IMG/VR virus record: IMGVR_UViG_3300044631_002636
Span: 1 to 64,000 of that record
Source of the DNA: a virus
DNA: 64,000 bases
Reading direction: 5' to 3' (one strand)
This document shows, piece by piece, positions 26,753 through 35,446 of this stretch (position 1 is its first letter; every line of letters begins with the position of its first letter). The translations under genes and the position numbers were made by a program. The notes under the pieces are model-generated. The model saw nothing but the letters and a program-made list of their open reading frames with translations. It had not been told where the DNA came from and made no database searches.

Positions 26753-29257
26753 GTGGCACTAAATTTTCCAAATTCTCCAGCACTAGATGAAGTTTATACT
26801 ACCCCAGATGGTTCTTCTTTTATCTGGAATGGAGTTCAGTGGGTTGGTTTTAGTTCTTCTGTAATTTTGGTACAAAATACAGTGCCACTAACAGTAGAAG
26901 ATAATGGCACTGTTGTTGGAACTGGAATAACATCAATAAATTTTGGAAATTATCTAGGAGTTGCATATACCTCAAATAGAGTTACCGTAGATGTAAATGC
27001 AATTTGGACTGAAGTTGAATCTGGAATCTATAGATTATCTGATGTTGGTATAGGAACAACCAATCCAAGATTTAAATTAGAAGTTGGCACAATTGGATAT
27101 GGTGGCACTGCTCTTTATGTTAATGGAGGTATAAACAATACAGGAATGGTGACATTCACCACTGCGGCTGATAGTGATTATGATTATCGTGGTTATATTA
27201 CAATAGGTGGAGAAAATATTAATACTGGTTTAACATTAGGATATAGAGGCAATAAGGGAAATATAATTTTTGGTAAGAGATCTGGATTTTCTTTAGACAG
27301 TACTGCAAGAAGAAACGTATTCATAGGAGAAGAGACTGGATCAAGTTTTACAAATCTAGGTTCCAGTGATAATGTTTTTGTAGGAGCATATGCTGGTAAC
27401 TCATATGCAGACTCTAATAATAATATATTCATTGGAAATGGAGTAGGATATAATCCATCTAATCCTGGATTAACTGGATCATATAATGTTATGATCGGAC
27501 CAACTGGAGCAGATGGTGATGTATTTGACGTTAATCCAGATTCTGTTCTTAAAACTCCTCCTATTTTAGAAGGATCACATCAACTTGTGATTGGTGCTGG
27601 AAACACTGCTTGGTTGTATGGAAACAATTCTTTTTATGTCGGCATAGGTACAAATGCAGCTGAAGAAAAGTTGCATGTAGATGGTGGTCTTAAAGTTATT
27701 GGAGTTACAACTTCGGGAAGAATTAGCGTAGGACTTGGATATACTTATATTGGAATTAATACCACTAGTATTAATTTGCATTTGAATCAATCAAATGAAA
27801 GTACCAAGATTAATTTTTACTCATACTATGCTGGTGAAGATCCACATGTAATTTCTCTACTTGCTCCAGATGGATCTGATAACTATACTTTACGTTTACC
27901 AACTAATAATGGATCTCAATATGATGCTTTAACATCGGATGGAGATGGAAATCTTTCATGGGCATATCCATCTAAGTGGTATCCAACATCAACTGGCATT
28001 CATACTACATCATCTGTAAGTGTCGGTACAAATATTCCAGTAGCTACACTTACAGTAAGTGGAAATGCTTATGTTAGTGGCGCTTTGACAGCAACTTCAT
28101 TTAGAGGTGAAGGATCAAGTATCACTGGTATCGTAACAACACTCGTAGCAGGTACTAATGTTTCTATCAGCACCTCATACGGTCAAGTTATAGTTAATGC
28201 GCTACTATCAGAACCTTTATATTGGAATCCAACAGCAACAGGAATTAATACAACTTCTAAGGTTGGAATTGGTACTACAAATGCAACATCAGAACTTACT
28301 GTAAGTGGAAGAGGTGAATTTACTAACTTATCAGTTTCTGGTGTAGGAACTATTACAACATTAAATATTGCGACTGGAATAGTTACTTCATTAACAGCGT
28401 CTTCTGGTATCATTACTAGTTTCACTAGCACTGATTTTACAAGTTCTTTCTCAACTACTACTTCTTTAACTGCAACTCACACATCTACAACAAATCTTTC
28501 CGCAGGAATTGCAACTGCGACAACTTTAAATGTTGGAGCAGCAGGGACTATTATAAGAACAACTAATAATGGATTTGTTGGAGTAGGAACAACAACTCCA
28601 GCAGCAAGATTATCTGTTGGCGGATCCCTAAGTATTATAGGAATTTCAACTTTTTATGATGTGGTTAGAGTTGGAGAAGTTGGTCTTGGACTGGGATCAA
28701 CTGCTGGCACATTAATTGATCCATCAAATGGTCAGATTGTTTCAAACAACACTGGAGTTTCTGGAGGTATCTACCTAAGAACAAGTGGAACAAACAGATG
28801 GTATGTTGATTATCAGTCAAATCAATTCAATACTGGAAAGATTGAAGTTGGTCCAACTGTTGCATCTCCACAAACTGTCATTTATAACAGTGGAGATGCA
28901 CAATTCTCAGGAATTGTGACTGCAGCAACTCTTGCAGATTCTAAGGGAGATCTTAGAACATTACCTCAGAATGCTCGTGCATCTGCTTATGTTCTTGTAA
29001 AATCAGATGTTGGAAAACATGTTGCAATTAGCACTGGAGGAGTCACAATTCCTCAGGGCATATTTGCAACAGGAGATATTGTAACCATATACAACAATAG
29101 TGCTTCTGTTCAAATGCTAACTCCATCTGCTGGCGTAACCTTAAGAAGAGCTGCTATTGGCGATACAGGACCAAGAGGATTAAATTCATATGCTCTGGCA
29201 ACTATTTTATGCGTTGGGACGAATAGTTTTGCTCTTACTGGTGCGGGAGTTACCTAA
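26753..29257 (+). CDS. Tail fibre protein (GTG start)
   Basis: An 834-residue protein starting at GTG behind AAAGGGCGA. The N-terminus (ALNFPNSPALDEVY...FIWNGVQWVG) is the small tryptophan-rich module seen at the start of many phage fibre and collagen-like proteins. It continues with VGIGTTNPRFKLEVG shaft repeats, a segment with FIGEETGSSF and NNIFIGNGVGYN (beta-helix-like, residues 180-260), and more shaft. The C-terminus (GDIVTIYNNSASVQMLTPSAGVTLRRA...) is a small beta domain. Its stop codon shares one base with the start of the alpha/beta-hydrolase gene, so the two are translationally coupled. Confidence 0.8.
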   Translation: MALNFPNSPALDEVYTTPDGSSFIWNGVQWVGFSSSVILVQNTVPLTVEDNGTVVGTGITSINFGNYLGVAYTSNRVTVDVNAIWTEVESGIYRLSDVGIGTTNPRFKLEVGTIGYGGTALYVNGGINNTGMVTFTTAADSDYDYRGYITIGGENINTGLTLGYRGNKGNIIFGKRSGFSLDSTARRNVFIGEETGSSFTNLGSSDNVFVGAYAGNSYADSNNNIFIGNGVGYNPSNPGLTGSYNVMIGPTGADGDVFDVNPDSVLKTPPILEGSHQLVIGAGNTAWLYGNNSFYVGIGTNAAEEKLHVDGGLKVIGVTTSGRISVGLGYTYIGINTTSINLHLNQSNESTKINFYSYYAGEDPHVISLLAPDGSDNYTLRLPTNNGSQYDALTSDGDGNLSWAYPSKWYPTSTGIHTTSSVSVGTNIPVATLTVSGNAYVSGALTATSFRGEGSSITGIVTTLVAGTNVSISTSYGQVIVNALLSEPLYWNPTATGINTTSKVGIGTTNATSELTVSGRGEFTNLSVSGVGTITTLNIATGIVTSLTASSGIITSFTSTDFTSSFSTTTSLTATHTSTTNLSAGIATATTLNVGAAGTIIRTTNNGFVGVGTTTPAARLSVGGSLSIIGISTFYDVVRVGEVGLGLGSTAGTLIDPSNGQIVSNNTGVSGGIYLRTSGTNRWYVDYQSNQFNTGKIEVGPTVASPQTVIYNSGDAQFSGIVTAATLADSKGDLRTLPQNARASAYVLVKSDVGKHVAISTGGVTIPQGIFATGDIVTIYNNSASVQMLTPSAGVTLRRAAIGDTGPRGLNSYALATILCVGTNSFALTGAGVT

Positions 29258-30312
29258 TGTCAATTCAAGGATTGTTTTTATCTGAGGATAATTCTCCGAT
29301 ATTAAATATATCTCATAATACTATTTCTGGAGTTACTCAAAATTTATTAAATCTAGATGTATATCATCTAAATGAAGGAATTTATGGAAATAGACCTGTC
29401 ATTTTCTGGGTTCATGGTGGAGCATGGACAGTTGGTGATAAAGGATCATCAACATATTCTAAAGCGAGATTTTTCAATTCTTTGGGTTATATTTTTGTAA
29501 CGGTAAATTATAGATTAAGCCCAATACCATCTACAAATATTGGAACTTGGGCGACAAATAGAGTACGTCATCCAAATCATATAAATGATGTGGTTACTGC
29601 TTTGAGGTGGACTTTTGAAAATGTTAATCGTTTTGGAGGAAATCCAAACAAAATTGTTGCTGCTGGGCATAGTGCTGGAGCACATTTAGTTTCACTATTA
29701 TGCACAAATACAACTTATATTAATAGTGCATATACTACAACTGCACAGAGAAATGCTTTGAGATCTGCTATTAAAGGATGCATTTCTTTAGATACTGATG
29801 GATATGATATTGAAACAATTATTCGGGATACTAACACTGATGTAGGTGGATCTAATATTAAATCTCAAATTGTATATGCAAACGCTTTTGCAATTCCACC
29901 AATACCAATTGGAGGAACAACATATACTACAGATTATCCAAATTCAACAACAGGAAGACAAAATTGTTTGATTTTTTATCAAGCAGCATCTCCCTTTAGA
30001 AGTGCTTCTTCGGCATTTTGTCCTTTTTTGGTTGTCACTAGAGGAGCAACAGATAGATTTGAACGCGCAAGAACATTTTACGATGCACTTCCATCTGAAA
30101 TTAAATCTAATTCTACATTTGCTCTATATTTGAATAGTACTGATGTTGCAACTGCAGAAATATATGCTCATGAAGATTTAAATTTCTATCTTGGTGATGT
30201 AAATGATCCACCTATCGCAATCAATCCAGATGCAAATGCTTTATCTTTAGGAGCAACAACAAATAAGTTGACAGATCAAGTAACCTCATTTGTCACTGCA
30301 CGTTTAAGTTAA
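29257..30312 (+). CDS. Alpha/beta-hydrolase (carboxylesterase/arylformamidase-like)
   Basis: A 351-residue enzyme. H53-G-G-A-W57 is the oxyanion-hole motif and matches the HGGxW form of kynurenine formamidase-like esterases; G-H-S139-A-G-A carries the nucleophile; VTRGATDRFE and YAHEDLNFYLG near the C-terminus supply the likely catalytic Asp and His. The reaction should be hydrolysis of an ester or amide, for example removal of acetyl groups. The gene begins in the stop codon of a fibre gene and is followed by another fibre, so the protein may be virion-associated and trim acetylated surface glycan of the host. Alternative: an intracellular formamidase. No signal peptide is seen. Confidence 0.85.
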   Translation: MSIQGLFLSEDNSPILNISHNTISGVTQNLLNLDVYHLNEGIYGNRPVIFWVHGGAWTVGDKGSSTYSKARFFNSLGYIFVTVNYRLSPIPSTNIGTWATNRVRHPNHINDVVTALRWTFENVNRFGGNPNKIVAAGHSAGAHLVSLLCTNTTYINSAYTTTAQRNALRSAIKGCISLDTDGYDIETIIRDTNTDVGGSNIKSQIVYANAFAIPPIPIGGTTYTTDYPNSTTGRQNCLIFYQAASPFRSASSAFCPFLVVTRGATDRFERARTFYDALPSEIKSNSTFALYLNSTDVATAEIYAHEDLNFYLGDVNDPPIAINPDANALSLGATTNKLTDQVTSFVTARLS

Positions 30313-30322
30313 TTTACCATCT

Positions 30323-30330
30323 AATAAATA
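30323..30330 (+). promoter_or_regulatory. Late promoter box AATAAATA
   Basis: One mismatch to TATAAATA, 24 nt before the 30355 start, allowing late expression of the fibre and RCC1 genes apart from the hydrolase. Confidence 0.45.
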
Positions 30331-30354
30331 AATCTATAAGAAACCCTCAGCAGA

Positions 30355-32370
30355 ATGACTAATAATAGAGAGTTATCGCAAATAGCAAATCTTATTGAGG
30401 TATTAGATACCAGTAAACATATCAATATTAAAAGTCAAGAGGGACAAAATATTGGTATTGGAACTACTATTCCAAATGCAAAAGTTGAAGTTGTTGGTAA
30501 TGTTAATGTTACTGGTATTTTAACAGCACAATCTATTGTTTCTTCAAATACTAATACATTACGGAATTTAAATGCTACTGGAATAATCACATCAGTTAAT
30601 GTAAATGTCACTGGTATTGCCACTGCACAAAATTTAAGGGTAGTTGGCGTTTCAACCTTCCAAAATCACGCTTATTTTGGTGATAATGATACTTTATACT
30701 TTGGTGATGGAAATGATCTTCAAATTTTCCATAACGGAGCAAATAATAATAGTTATATTACAAATGCTGCTGCAAATTTATATTTAATCAGTAATACTAG
30801 CGTTAATATTATAACACCTAGCGGAGAAAACTCAGCAATTTTTAATGGAAATGGTTCAGTAGAACTTTATCATGATAATGTAAAGAAATTTCAAACAACT
30901 GCTGGTGGTGCAATTGTTACTGGTATTTTAACAGCAACAACATTAGTTGGTAGTGTTTCTTATGCAGCATCAACTGGATTCTCTACAACATCCAGTTATG
31001 CGACTGTTGCAGGTCTTTCTACATCAGCAACATCAGCAACATCAGCAACTTACGCAGTAACTGCTGGATTTGCTACACAAACAACATATTCAACTACATC
31101 TGGAGTTTCAACTGCAGTAAACGGAACTGTAGATGTTACTCTATTAAGATCTGCAGGAATTTCAACATTTACAAATGGACCAATTTTGATTGGTTCTGGA
31201 ACTTCAACTGGAACCGCATCACAAACACTTCAAGTTACTGGTGGTGCTTATGTAAGTAATAATCTTGGTATAGGAACCACAAATCCAACATCTAGACTTT
31301 TTGTAACACAATCAGGAACAAATCCTTCTACTGCTGGTGAATCTGGAGCACACGCATTTGCGCTTTCTTCTGGAAATACTGGAAGAACTATGTGGATGGG
31401 ATATGATGATAATATTGATGCTGGTTATATTAATGTTGCAAAAACAGGACAGTCCAGACCAATTTATCTTCAAACCAGAAACTTAACAAATGCTACAACA
31501 GTATTTGTTGGTATTGGAACTACACAGGGAACTGGAACTGCAAATCAATATCTTCAAGTTGGTGGTGGTGCTTATGTTTCTGGCAATCTGGGTATAGGAA
31601 CCACAAATCCAGTTGAAAAGTTTCATGTTCAAGGGAATTCTTACTTTAATGGAAATGTAGGATTTAATACCACCATTATTAATGGTTCTACACAAGTAGA
31701 TTTTGGAAATAGTAACGCTTACTTTGGTGGATATGTTAATGTTGGATTGGGAATTACTTTAGCGAACGTTGCAAGAGTTAATTTTATTGGAGGAGTAAGT
31801 AATTCTGGTGGTGTTGGGCATCTTTTAGTAACTTCTAATAATACTGATATACCAACGACAATTTTTTCGGGAAGTAATGGAGGAAGATTATCAATCTTTG
31901 CTGGAGGAATGACTTCCTCTTCACAAAGAGGTGGTCAAATTGATTTTGTTGGTGGAGCGTCATCAACTTATCCAGGAGAACTTTTATTCAGAACTGGTAT
32001 TGGAACATTAGGAACTGAGCAACCTATTACAGCAAGACTTGATACTTCAGGTATAATGTATGCAAATACATTTACTTCAACCTCCGATGAAAGACTCAAA
32101 GCGAATATTGAAAGAATTGATGATCCATTTGTGATCTTAAATGAAGTTAAAGGTGTAAGATTTAATTGGAAAGATGGTGGAGATCCTTCGGTTGGTGTAA
32201 TTGCACAAGATGTAGAAAAGGTTCTACCAGAAGCAGTTAAGACAGACCCAGAAGGAATGAAATCAGTTTGCTATGATATGCTGATTGGTGTTCTGATAGA
32301 GGCGATTAAAGATCAGCAGAAGAGAATTGATGATCTGGAGGCGCGTCTAGATGCCCACGAACAACTTTAG
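30355..32370 (+). CDS. Tail fibre with C-terminal peptidase S74 chaperone
   Basis: A 671-residue fibre. Residues 1-560 are shaft repeats (NIGIGTTIPNAKVEVVGNV; LGIGTTNP) with a module at about 115-180 (TLYFGDGNDLQIFHNG). From about 572 the intramolecular chaperone of endosialidase (S74) begins: TSTS577-D-E-R-L-K582-A-N-I, then VIAQDVEKVLPEAV and a C-terminal helix. S74 domains trimerise the shaft and then cut themselves off at the Ser of SDERLK, with the Lys assisting. The last 20 nt overlap the first RCC1 gene in another frame. Confidence 0.88.
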   Translation: MTNNRELSQIANLIEVLDTSKHINIKSQEGQNIGIGTTIPNAKVEVVGNVNVTGILTAQSIVSSNTNTLRNLNATGIITSVNVNVTGIATAQNLRVVGVSTFQNHAYFGDNDTLYFGDGNDLQIFHNGANNNSYITNAAANLYLISNTSVNIITPSGENSAIFNGNGSVELYHDNVKKFQTTAGGAIVTGILTATTLVGSVSYAASTGFSTTSSYATVAGLSTSATSATSATYAVTAGFATQTTYSTTSGVSTAVNGTVDVTLLRSAGISTFTNGPILIGSGTSTGTASQTLQVTGGAYVSNNLGIGTTNPTSRLFVTQSGTNPSTAGESGAHAFALSSGNTGRTMWMGYDDNIDAGYINVAKTGQSRPIYLQTRNLTNATTVFVGIGTTQGTGTANQYLQVGGGAYVSGNLGIGTTNPVEKFHVQGNSYFNGNVGFNTTIINGSTQVDFGNSNAYFGGYVNVGLGITLANVARVNFIGGVSNSGGVGHLLVTSNNTDIPTTIFSGSNGGRLSIFAGGMTSSSQRGGQIDFVGGASSTYPGELLFRTGIGTLGTEQPITARLDTSGIMYANTFTSTSDERLKANIERIDDPFVILNEVKGVRFNWKDGGDPSVGVIAQDVEKVLPEAVKTDPEGMKSVCYDMLIGVLIEAIKDQQKRIDDLEARLDAHEQL

Positions 32371-33574
32371 AACTCCAGAAGGAGACTTAGAAAACCAAAC
32401 TTACATTACCGAATCCTGGTTAGTAGACCAATGGATTGGTGATCAACTTTGGACTTGGGGATATAATTTATATGGACAACTTGGAATTAATAATATTGTC
32501 GTAACAAAATCAACTCCAGTTACTACTCTCGCTGGAGGAACTAATTGGAAACAAGTTGATGGTGGATTGGGGCATTCTGCTGCAATTAAAACTGATGGAA
32601 CTTTATGGTTGTGGGGAGATAATAGTAATGGGCAACTTGGAATTAACTTAAGTGGAGTAAACCCAAATGCAGCACGTTCTACTCCAGTAACAACATTTGC
32701 TGGAGGAACCAACTGGAAACAAGTTTCTTGTGGCAATTATCATACTGCAGCAATCAAAACTGACGGAACATTATGGATGTGGGGAAGTAATAGTGTTGGA
32801 CAACTGGGAATTAATTTATTTCCAGCGGCTCCAAATTCAGCTCGTTCTACTCCAGTAACAACATTTGCTGGAGGAAATAATTGGAAACAAGTTGTATGTT
32901 CTTCAGATCATACAGCAGCAATCAAAACTGATGGAACTTTATGGACTTGGGGTTCTGGAGATTTTGGGCAACTTGGAGACAATACAGTAACTCAAAGACT
33001 TACTCCAATAACTACATTTGCTGGAGGAACTAATTGGAAACAAGTTGCTGGAAATACTGGAGCATATCATGTAGCAGCAATCAAAACTGATGGAACTTTA
33101 TGGACTTGGGGAACAAATATTTCAGGAGAATTGGGAACAAATGACAATCTTTATAGATCTATACCAGTACAAGTATTTGGAAATACTAATGATTGGAAAC
33201 AAGTTGCTGTAAGTAGAGACCAAACTGCAGCAATTAAAACTAATGGAACCCTATGGACTTGGGGAGATAATACTGTAAATCGAGCTGGATCTATAGGTGA
33301 CAATACAATAATAGGTAGATCTACTCCAGTCACAACATTTGCTGGAGGAAATAATTGGAAGCAAGTTGCATGTGGATATTCTTTTAAGTCTGCAATAAAA
33401 ACCGATGGAACTTTGTGGTCTTGGGGTGGAGATTATTATTCACAATTAGGCACTATCAATCCAACTTCATATAGACCCACTCCAGTCACTACATTTGCTG
33501 GAGGAAATAATTGGAGACAAGTTGCATGTGGATATGAATTTGCTATGGCAGTAACATCAGGACCAGATTACTAA
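32351..33574 (+). CDS. RCC1-like seven-bladed propeller protein 1
   Basis: A 407-residue protein with seven RCC1-type repeats of about 52 residues, each with an LWTWGxNxxGQLG core and an NWKQVxCGxxHTAAIKTDG segment. RCC1 and BLIP-II folds use such repeats as seven-bladed beta-propellers for protein or ligand binding. A 35-residue N-terminal extension (NNFRTPEGDLENQTYITES) is shared almost exactly with the next gene and may anchor the propeller to a fibre or baseplate. Location among fibres points to an adhesin. Start ATG overlaps the end of the S74 fibre gene. Binding partner unknown. Confidence 0.85.
   Translation: MPTNNFRTPEGDLENQTYITESWLVDQWIGDQLWTWGYNLYGQLGINNIVVTKSTPVTTLAGGTNWKQVDGGLGHSAAIKTDGTLWLWGDNSNGQLGINLSGVNPNAARSTPVTTFAGGTNWKQVSCGNYHTAAIKTDGTLWMWGSNSVGQLGINLFPAAPNSARSTPVTTFAGGNNWKQVVCSSDHTAAIKTDGTLWTWGSGDFGQLGDNTVTQRLTPITTFAGGTNWKQVAGNTGAYHVAAIKTDGTLWTWGTNISGELGTNDNLYRSIPVQVFGNTNDWKQVAVSRDQTAAIKTNGTLWTWGDNTVNRAGSIGDNTIIGRSTPVTTFAGGNNWKQVACGYSFKSAIKTDGTLWSWGGDYYSQLGTINPTSYRPTPVTTFAGGNNWRQVACGYEFAMAVTSGPDY
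32360..32452 (+). repeat. 93-bp direct repeat, copy 1
   Basis: Identical over 93 bp to 33585-33677. It encodes the N-terminal anchor segment and the first residues of the propeller of RCC1 protein 1, in the same reading frame as copy 2. Confidence 0.92.
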
Positions 33575-33575
33575 A

Positions 33576-34772
33576 ATGCCAATAAACAACTTTAGAACTC
33601 CAGAAGGAGACTTAGAAAACCAAACTTACATTACCGAATCCTGGTTAGTAGACCAATGGATTGGTGATCAACTTTGGGTTTGGGGAGACAATACTTCTGG
33701 ACAGCTTGGGCAAAATTTAATTTCATCCAGCAGATCAACACCAATCACAACGCTTCCTGGTGGAAATAATTGGAAACAGATTTCTTGTGGAGAAAGTCAC
33801 AGTGCAGCAATCAAAACTGATGGAACTTTATGGACTTGGGGATTAAATTCTTATGGACAATTGGGAAATAATTTAGGAACAGGTGCAGGAACTGCCAATA
33901 GATCCACGCCAGTCACAACATTTGCTGGAGGAACTAACTGGAAACAAGTTTCTTGTGGAAGACTTTTTACTACAGCAATCAAAACTGATGGGACCCTATG
34001 GACTTGGGGGAGAAATCAATTTGGTCAGTTGGGAACTAACAATTCTGTAGATCGTTCAACTCCAGTTACAACATTTACTGGAGGTAATAATTGGAAACAA
34101 ATTAGTGGAGGATTTAATCATACTGCAGCAGTTAAAACTGATGGAACTTTATGGGGGTGGGGACGTAATTCTTATGCTCAACTAGGAGTCAATGATACAA
34201 CGGATAGATTTTCTCCAGTAGAAACATCAGCTGCAGGAACTAATTGGAAACAAGTTGCATGTGGATCTGAATTTACAGCAGCAATTAAAACAGACGGCAC
34301 TTTATGGGCATGGGGAAATGGAACTGCTGGAATACTTGGAAATAATCAATTTAATAATAGATCTACGCCAGTAACAACTTTTGCTGGAAATACCAACTGG
34401 AAACAAGTTTCATGTGGCATTTTGCATATGGCAGCAATAAAAACAGATGGAACTTTATGGGCTTGGGGAAGTAATTTTAGTGGAATGCTGGGCATTAATG
34501 ACAATAATCCTGGAGGTATTTTAACCCCTGTAACAACATTTTCTGGAGGAAATAACTGGAAACAAGTAAGTTGTGGAACTAATTTTTCTGCAGCAATCAA
34601 AACTGACGGAACATTATGGTTATGGGGTCAAAATAATACTGGACAATTGGGAAATGGTAATACTGTAAACCGTTCAACTCCAGTTACAACATTTGCTGGC
34701 GGAAATAATTGGAAACAAGTATCTACTGGACAAGGACATACTATGGTAGTAACATCAGGACCAGAATACTAA
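33576..34772 (+). CDS. RCC1-like seven-bladed propeller protein 2
   Basis: A 398-residue paralogue of the preceding gene, starting 1 nt after its stop. It has seven RCC1 repeats (LWVWGDNTSGQLG to LWLWGQNNTGQLG), the same N-terminal anchor through the 93-bp repeat, and the same C-terminal TSGPxY end. The blades differ mainly in the loops and in the residues after LGxN, where binding specificity of propellers resides. It is a whole-gene tandem duplicate that has diverged; likely role as for protein 1. Confidence 0.85.
   Translation: MPINNFRTPEGDLENQTYITESWLVDQWIGDQLWVWGDNTSGQLGQNLISSSRSTPITTLPGGNNWKQISCGESHSAAIKTDGTLWTWGLNSYGQLGNNLGTGAGTANRSTPVTTFAGGTNWKQVSCGRLFTTAIKTDGTLWTWGRNQFGQLGTNNSVDRSTPVTTFTGGNNWKQISGGFNHTAAVKTDGTLWGWGRNSYAQLGVNDTTDRFSPVETSAAGTNWKQVACGSEFTAAIKTDGTLWAWGNGTAGILGNNQFNNRSTPVTTFAGNTNWKQVSCGILHMAAIKTDGTLWAWGSNFSGMLGINDNNPGGILTPVTTFSGGNNWKQVSCGTNFSAAIKTDGTLWLWGQNNTGQLGNGNTVNRSTPVTTFAGGNNWKQVSTGQGHTMVVTSGPEY
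33585..33677 (+). repeat. 93-bp direct repeat, copy 2
   Basis: Identical to 32360-32452. Recombination between the copies would delete RCC1 gene 1 and leave one intact in-frame RCC1 gene. Confidence 0.92.
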
Positions 34773-34776
34773 ATAA
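34769..34776 (+). promoter_or_regulatory. Late promoter-like box CTAAATAA
   Basis: Variant late box overlapping the stop codon of RCC1 gene 2, about 14 nt before the next start; weak on its own. Confidence 0.3.
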
Positions 34777-34789
34777 TTAAAAAAAGTAT

Positions 34790-35443
34790 ATGTACGCTCT
34801 AGTAGACGGTTCAATGGTCTTGTTAGGACCAATTCCATTTAATTACAGAATGATTAATTCTGTTTTAGAAGATGATCTAGAATTGGATCAGCGTGTATCT
34901 TCAATTGACGAGGCAAGAGTTCCTTTTAATATTACGGACACTGTAAGAATTGTTCCAGCAAAAAATGAGTACTCTCCGTTTTATAATGCCAAATATCATG
35001 AGCATACGGGACCATCAGTAGGAATTTTCCAAAATGAAGTGGTATTTCTTTATGGTACAAGAGATAAGTCTATTGATCAAGTAAAAGCGGAAAGAAAAGT
35101 AGAAATTGCTCCAGTCAGAAAAGAGAAAGAAAATACTGAGATTAATCTAACTATAAACGGAACGGAAGTAAAGATATCAACCAGCAGAGATAATCGTCTC
35201 TCATTAGCATCAAAAGCAATGAGTGGTGTTGGTCCTTACAATTTTAAATTTGATAATCAGACTTGGGTGGAGATTACAAAAACTGATATTGAATATATTT
35301 TACAGCAAATTGATCTAAAAGTACAAGAAGCATTTGATTGGGAACTTGCAAAAAACCAAGAGATTGATGCATGTCAAACAATAGATGAGGTTTATGAAGT
35401 TGTCATTAGACCTCCAGTAGTAATCGGATCCTACGAGGATTAA
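34790..35443 (+). CDS. Fibre assembly-like protein (DUF4376-type C-terminus)
   Basis: A 217-residue protein. The N-terminal third resembles fibre-associated small proteins (MYALVDGSMVLLGPIPFNYR). The C-terminal half (NLTINGTEVKISTSRDNRLSL, then WVEITKTDIEYILQQIDLKVQEAFDWELAKNQEID) has the pattern of DUF4376 domains found in tail-fibre assembly proteins: a beta hairpin, then a long helix with QxAFxxE...I. It ends in GSYED, and the DNA coding this end recurs at the end of the next gene. Probably helps assemble the adjacent RCC1 proteins; inference from position. Confidence 0.6.
   Translation: MYALVDGSMVLLGPIPFNYRMINSVLEDDLELDQRVSSIDEARVPFNITDTVRIVPAKNEYSPFYNAKYHEHTGPSVGIFQNEVVFLYGTRDKSIDQVKAERKVEIAPVRKEKENTEINLTINGTEVKISTSRDNRLSLASKAMSGVGPYNFKFDNQTWVEITKTDIEYILQQIDLKVQEAFDWELAKNQEIDACQTIDEVYEVVIRPPVVIGSYED
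35427..35443 (+). repeat. 17-bp direct repeat, copy 1
   Basis: Identical to 36636-36652 (one mismatch extends the match to 21 bp on the left). It codes SYED-stop at the end of the assembly-like gene; together the copies bracket RCC1 gene 3. Confidence 0.85.
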
Positions 35444-35446
35444 GAA

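Noticed and set aside
32360-33677. Insertion sequence or transposon ends
   Set aside because: Repeats are direct, coding and without inverted termini or transposase; gene duplication explains them.
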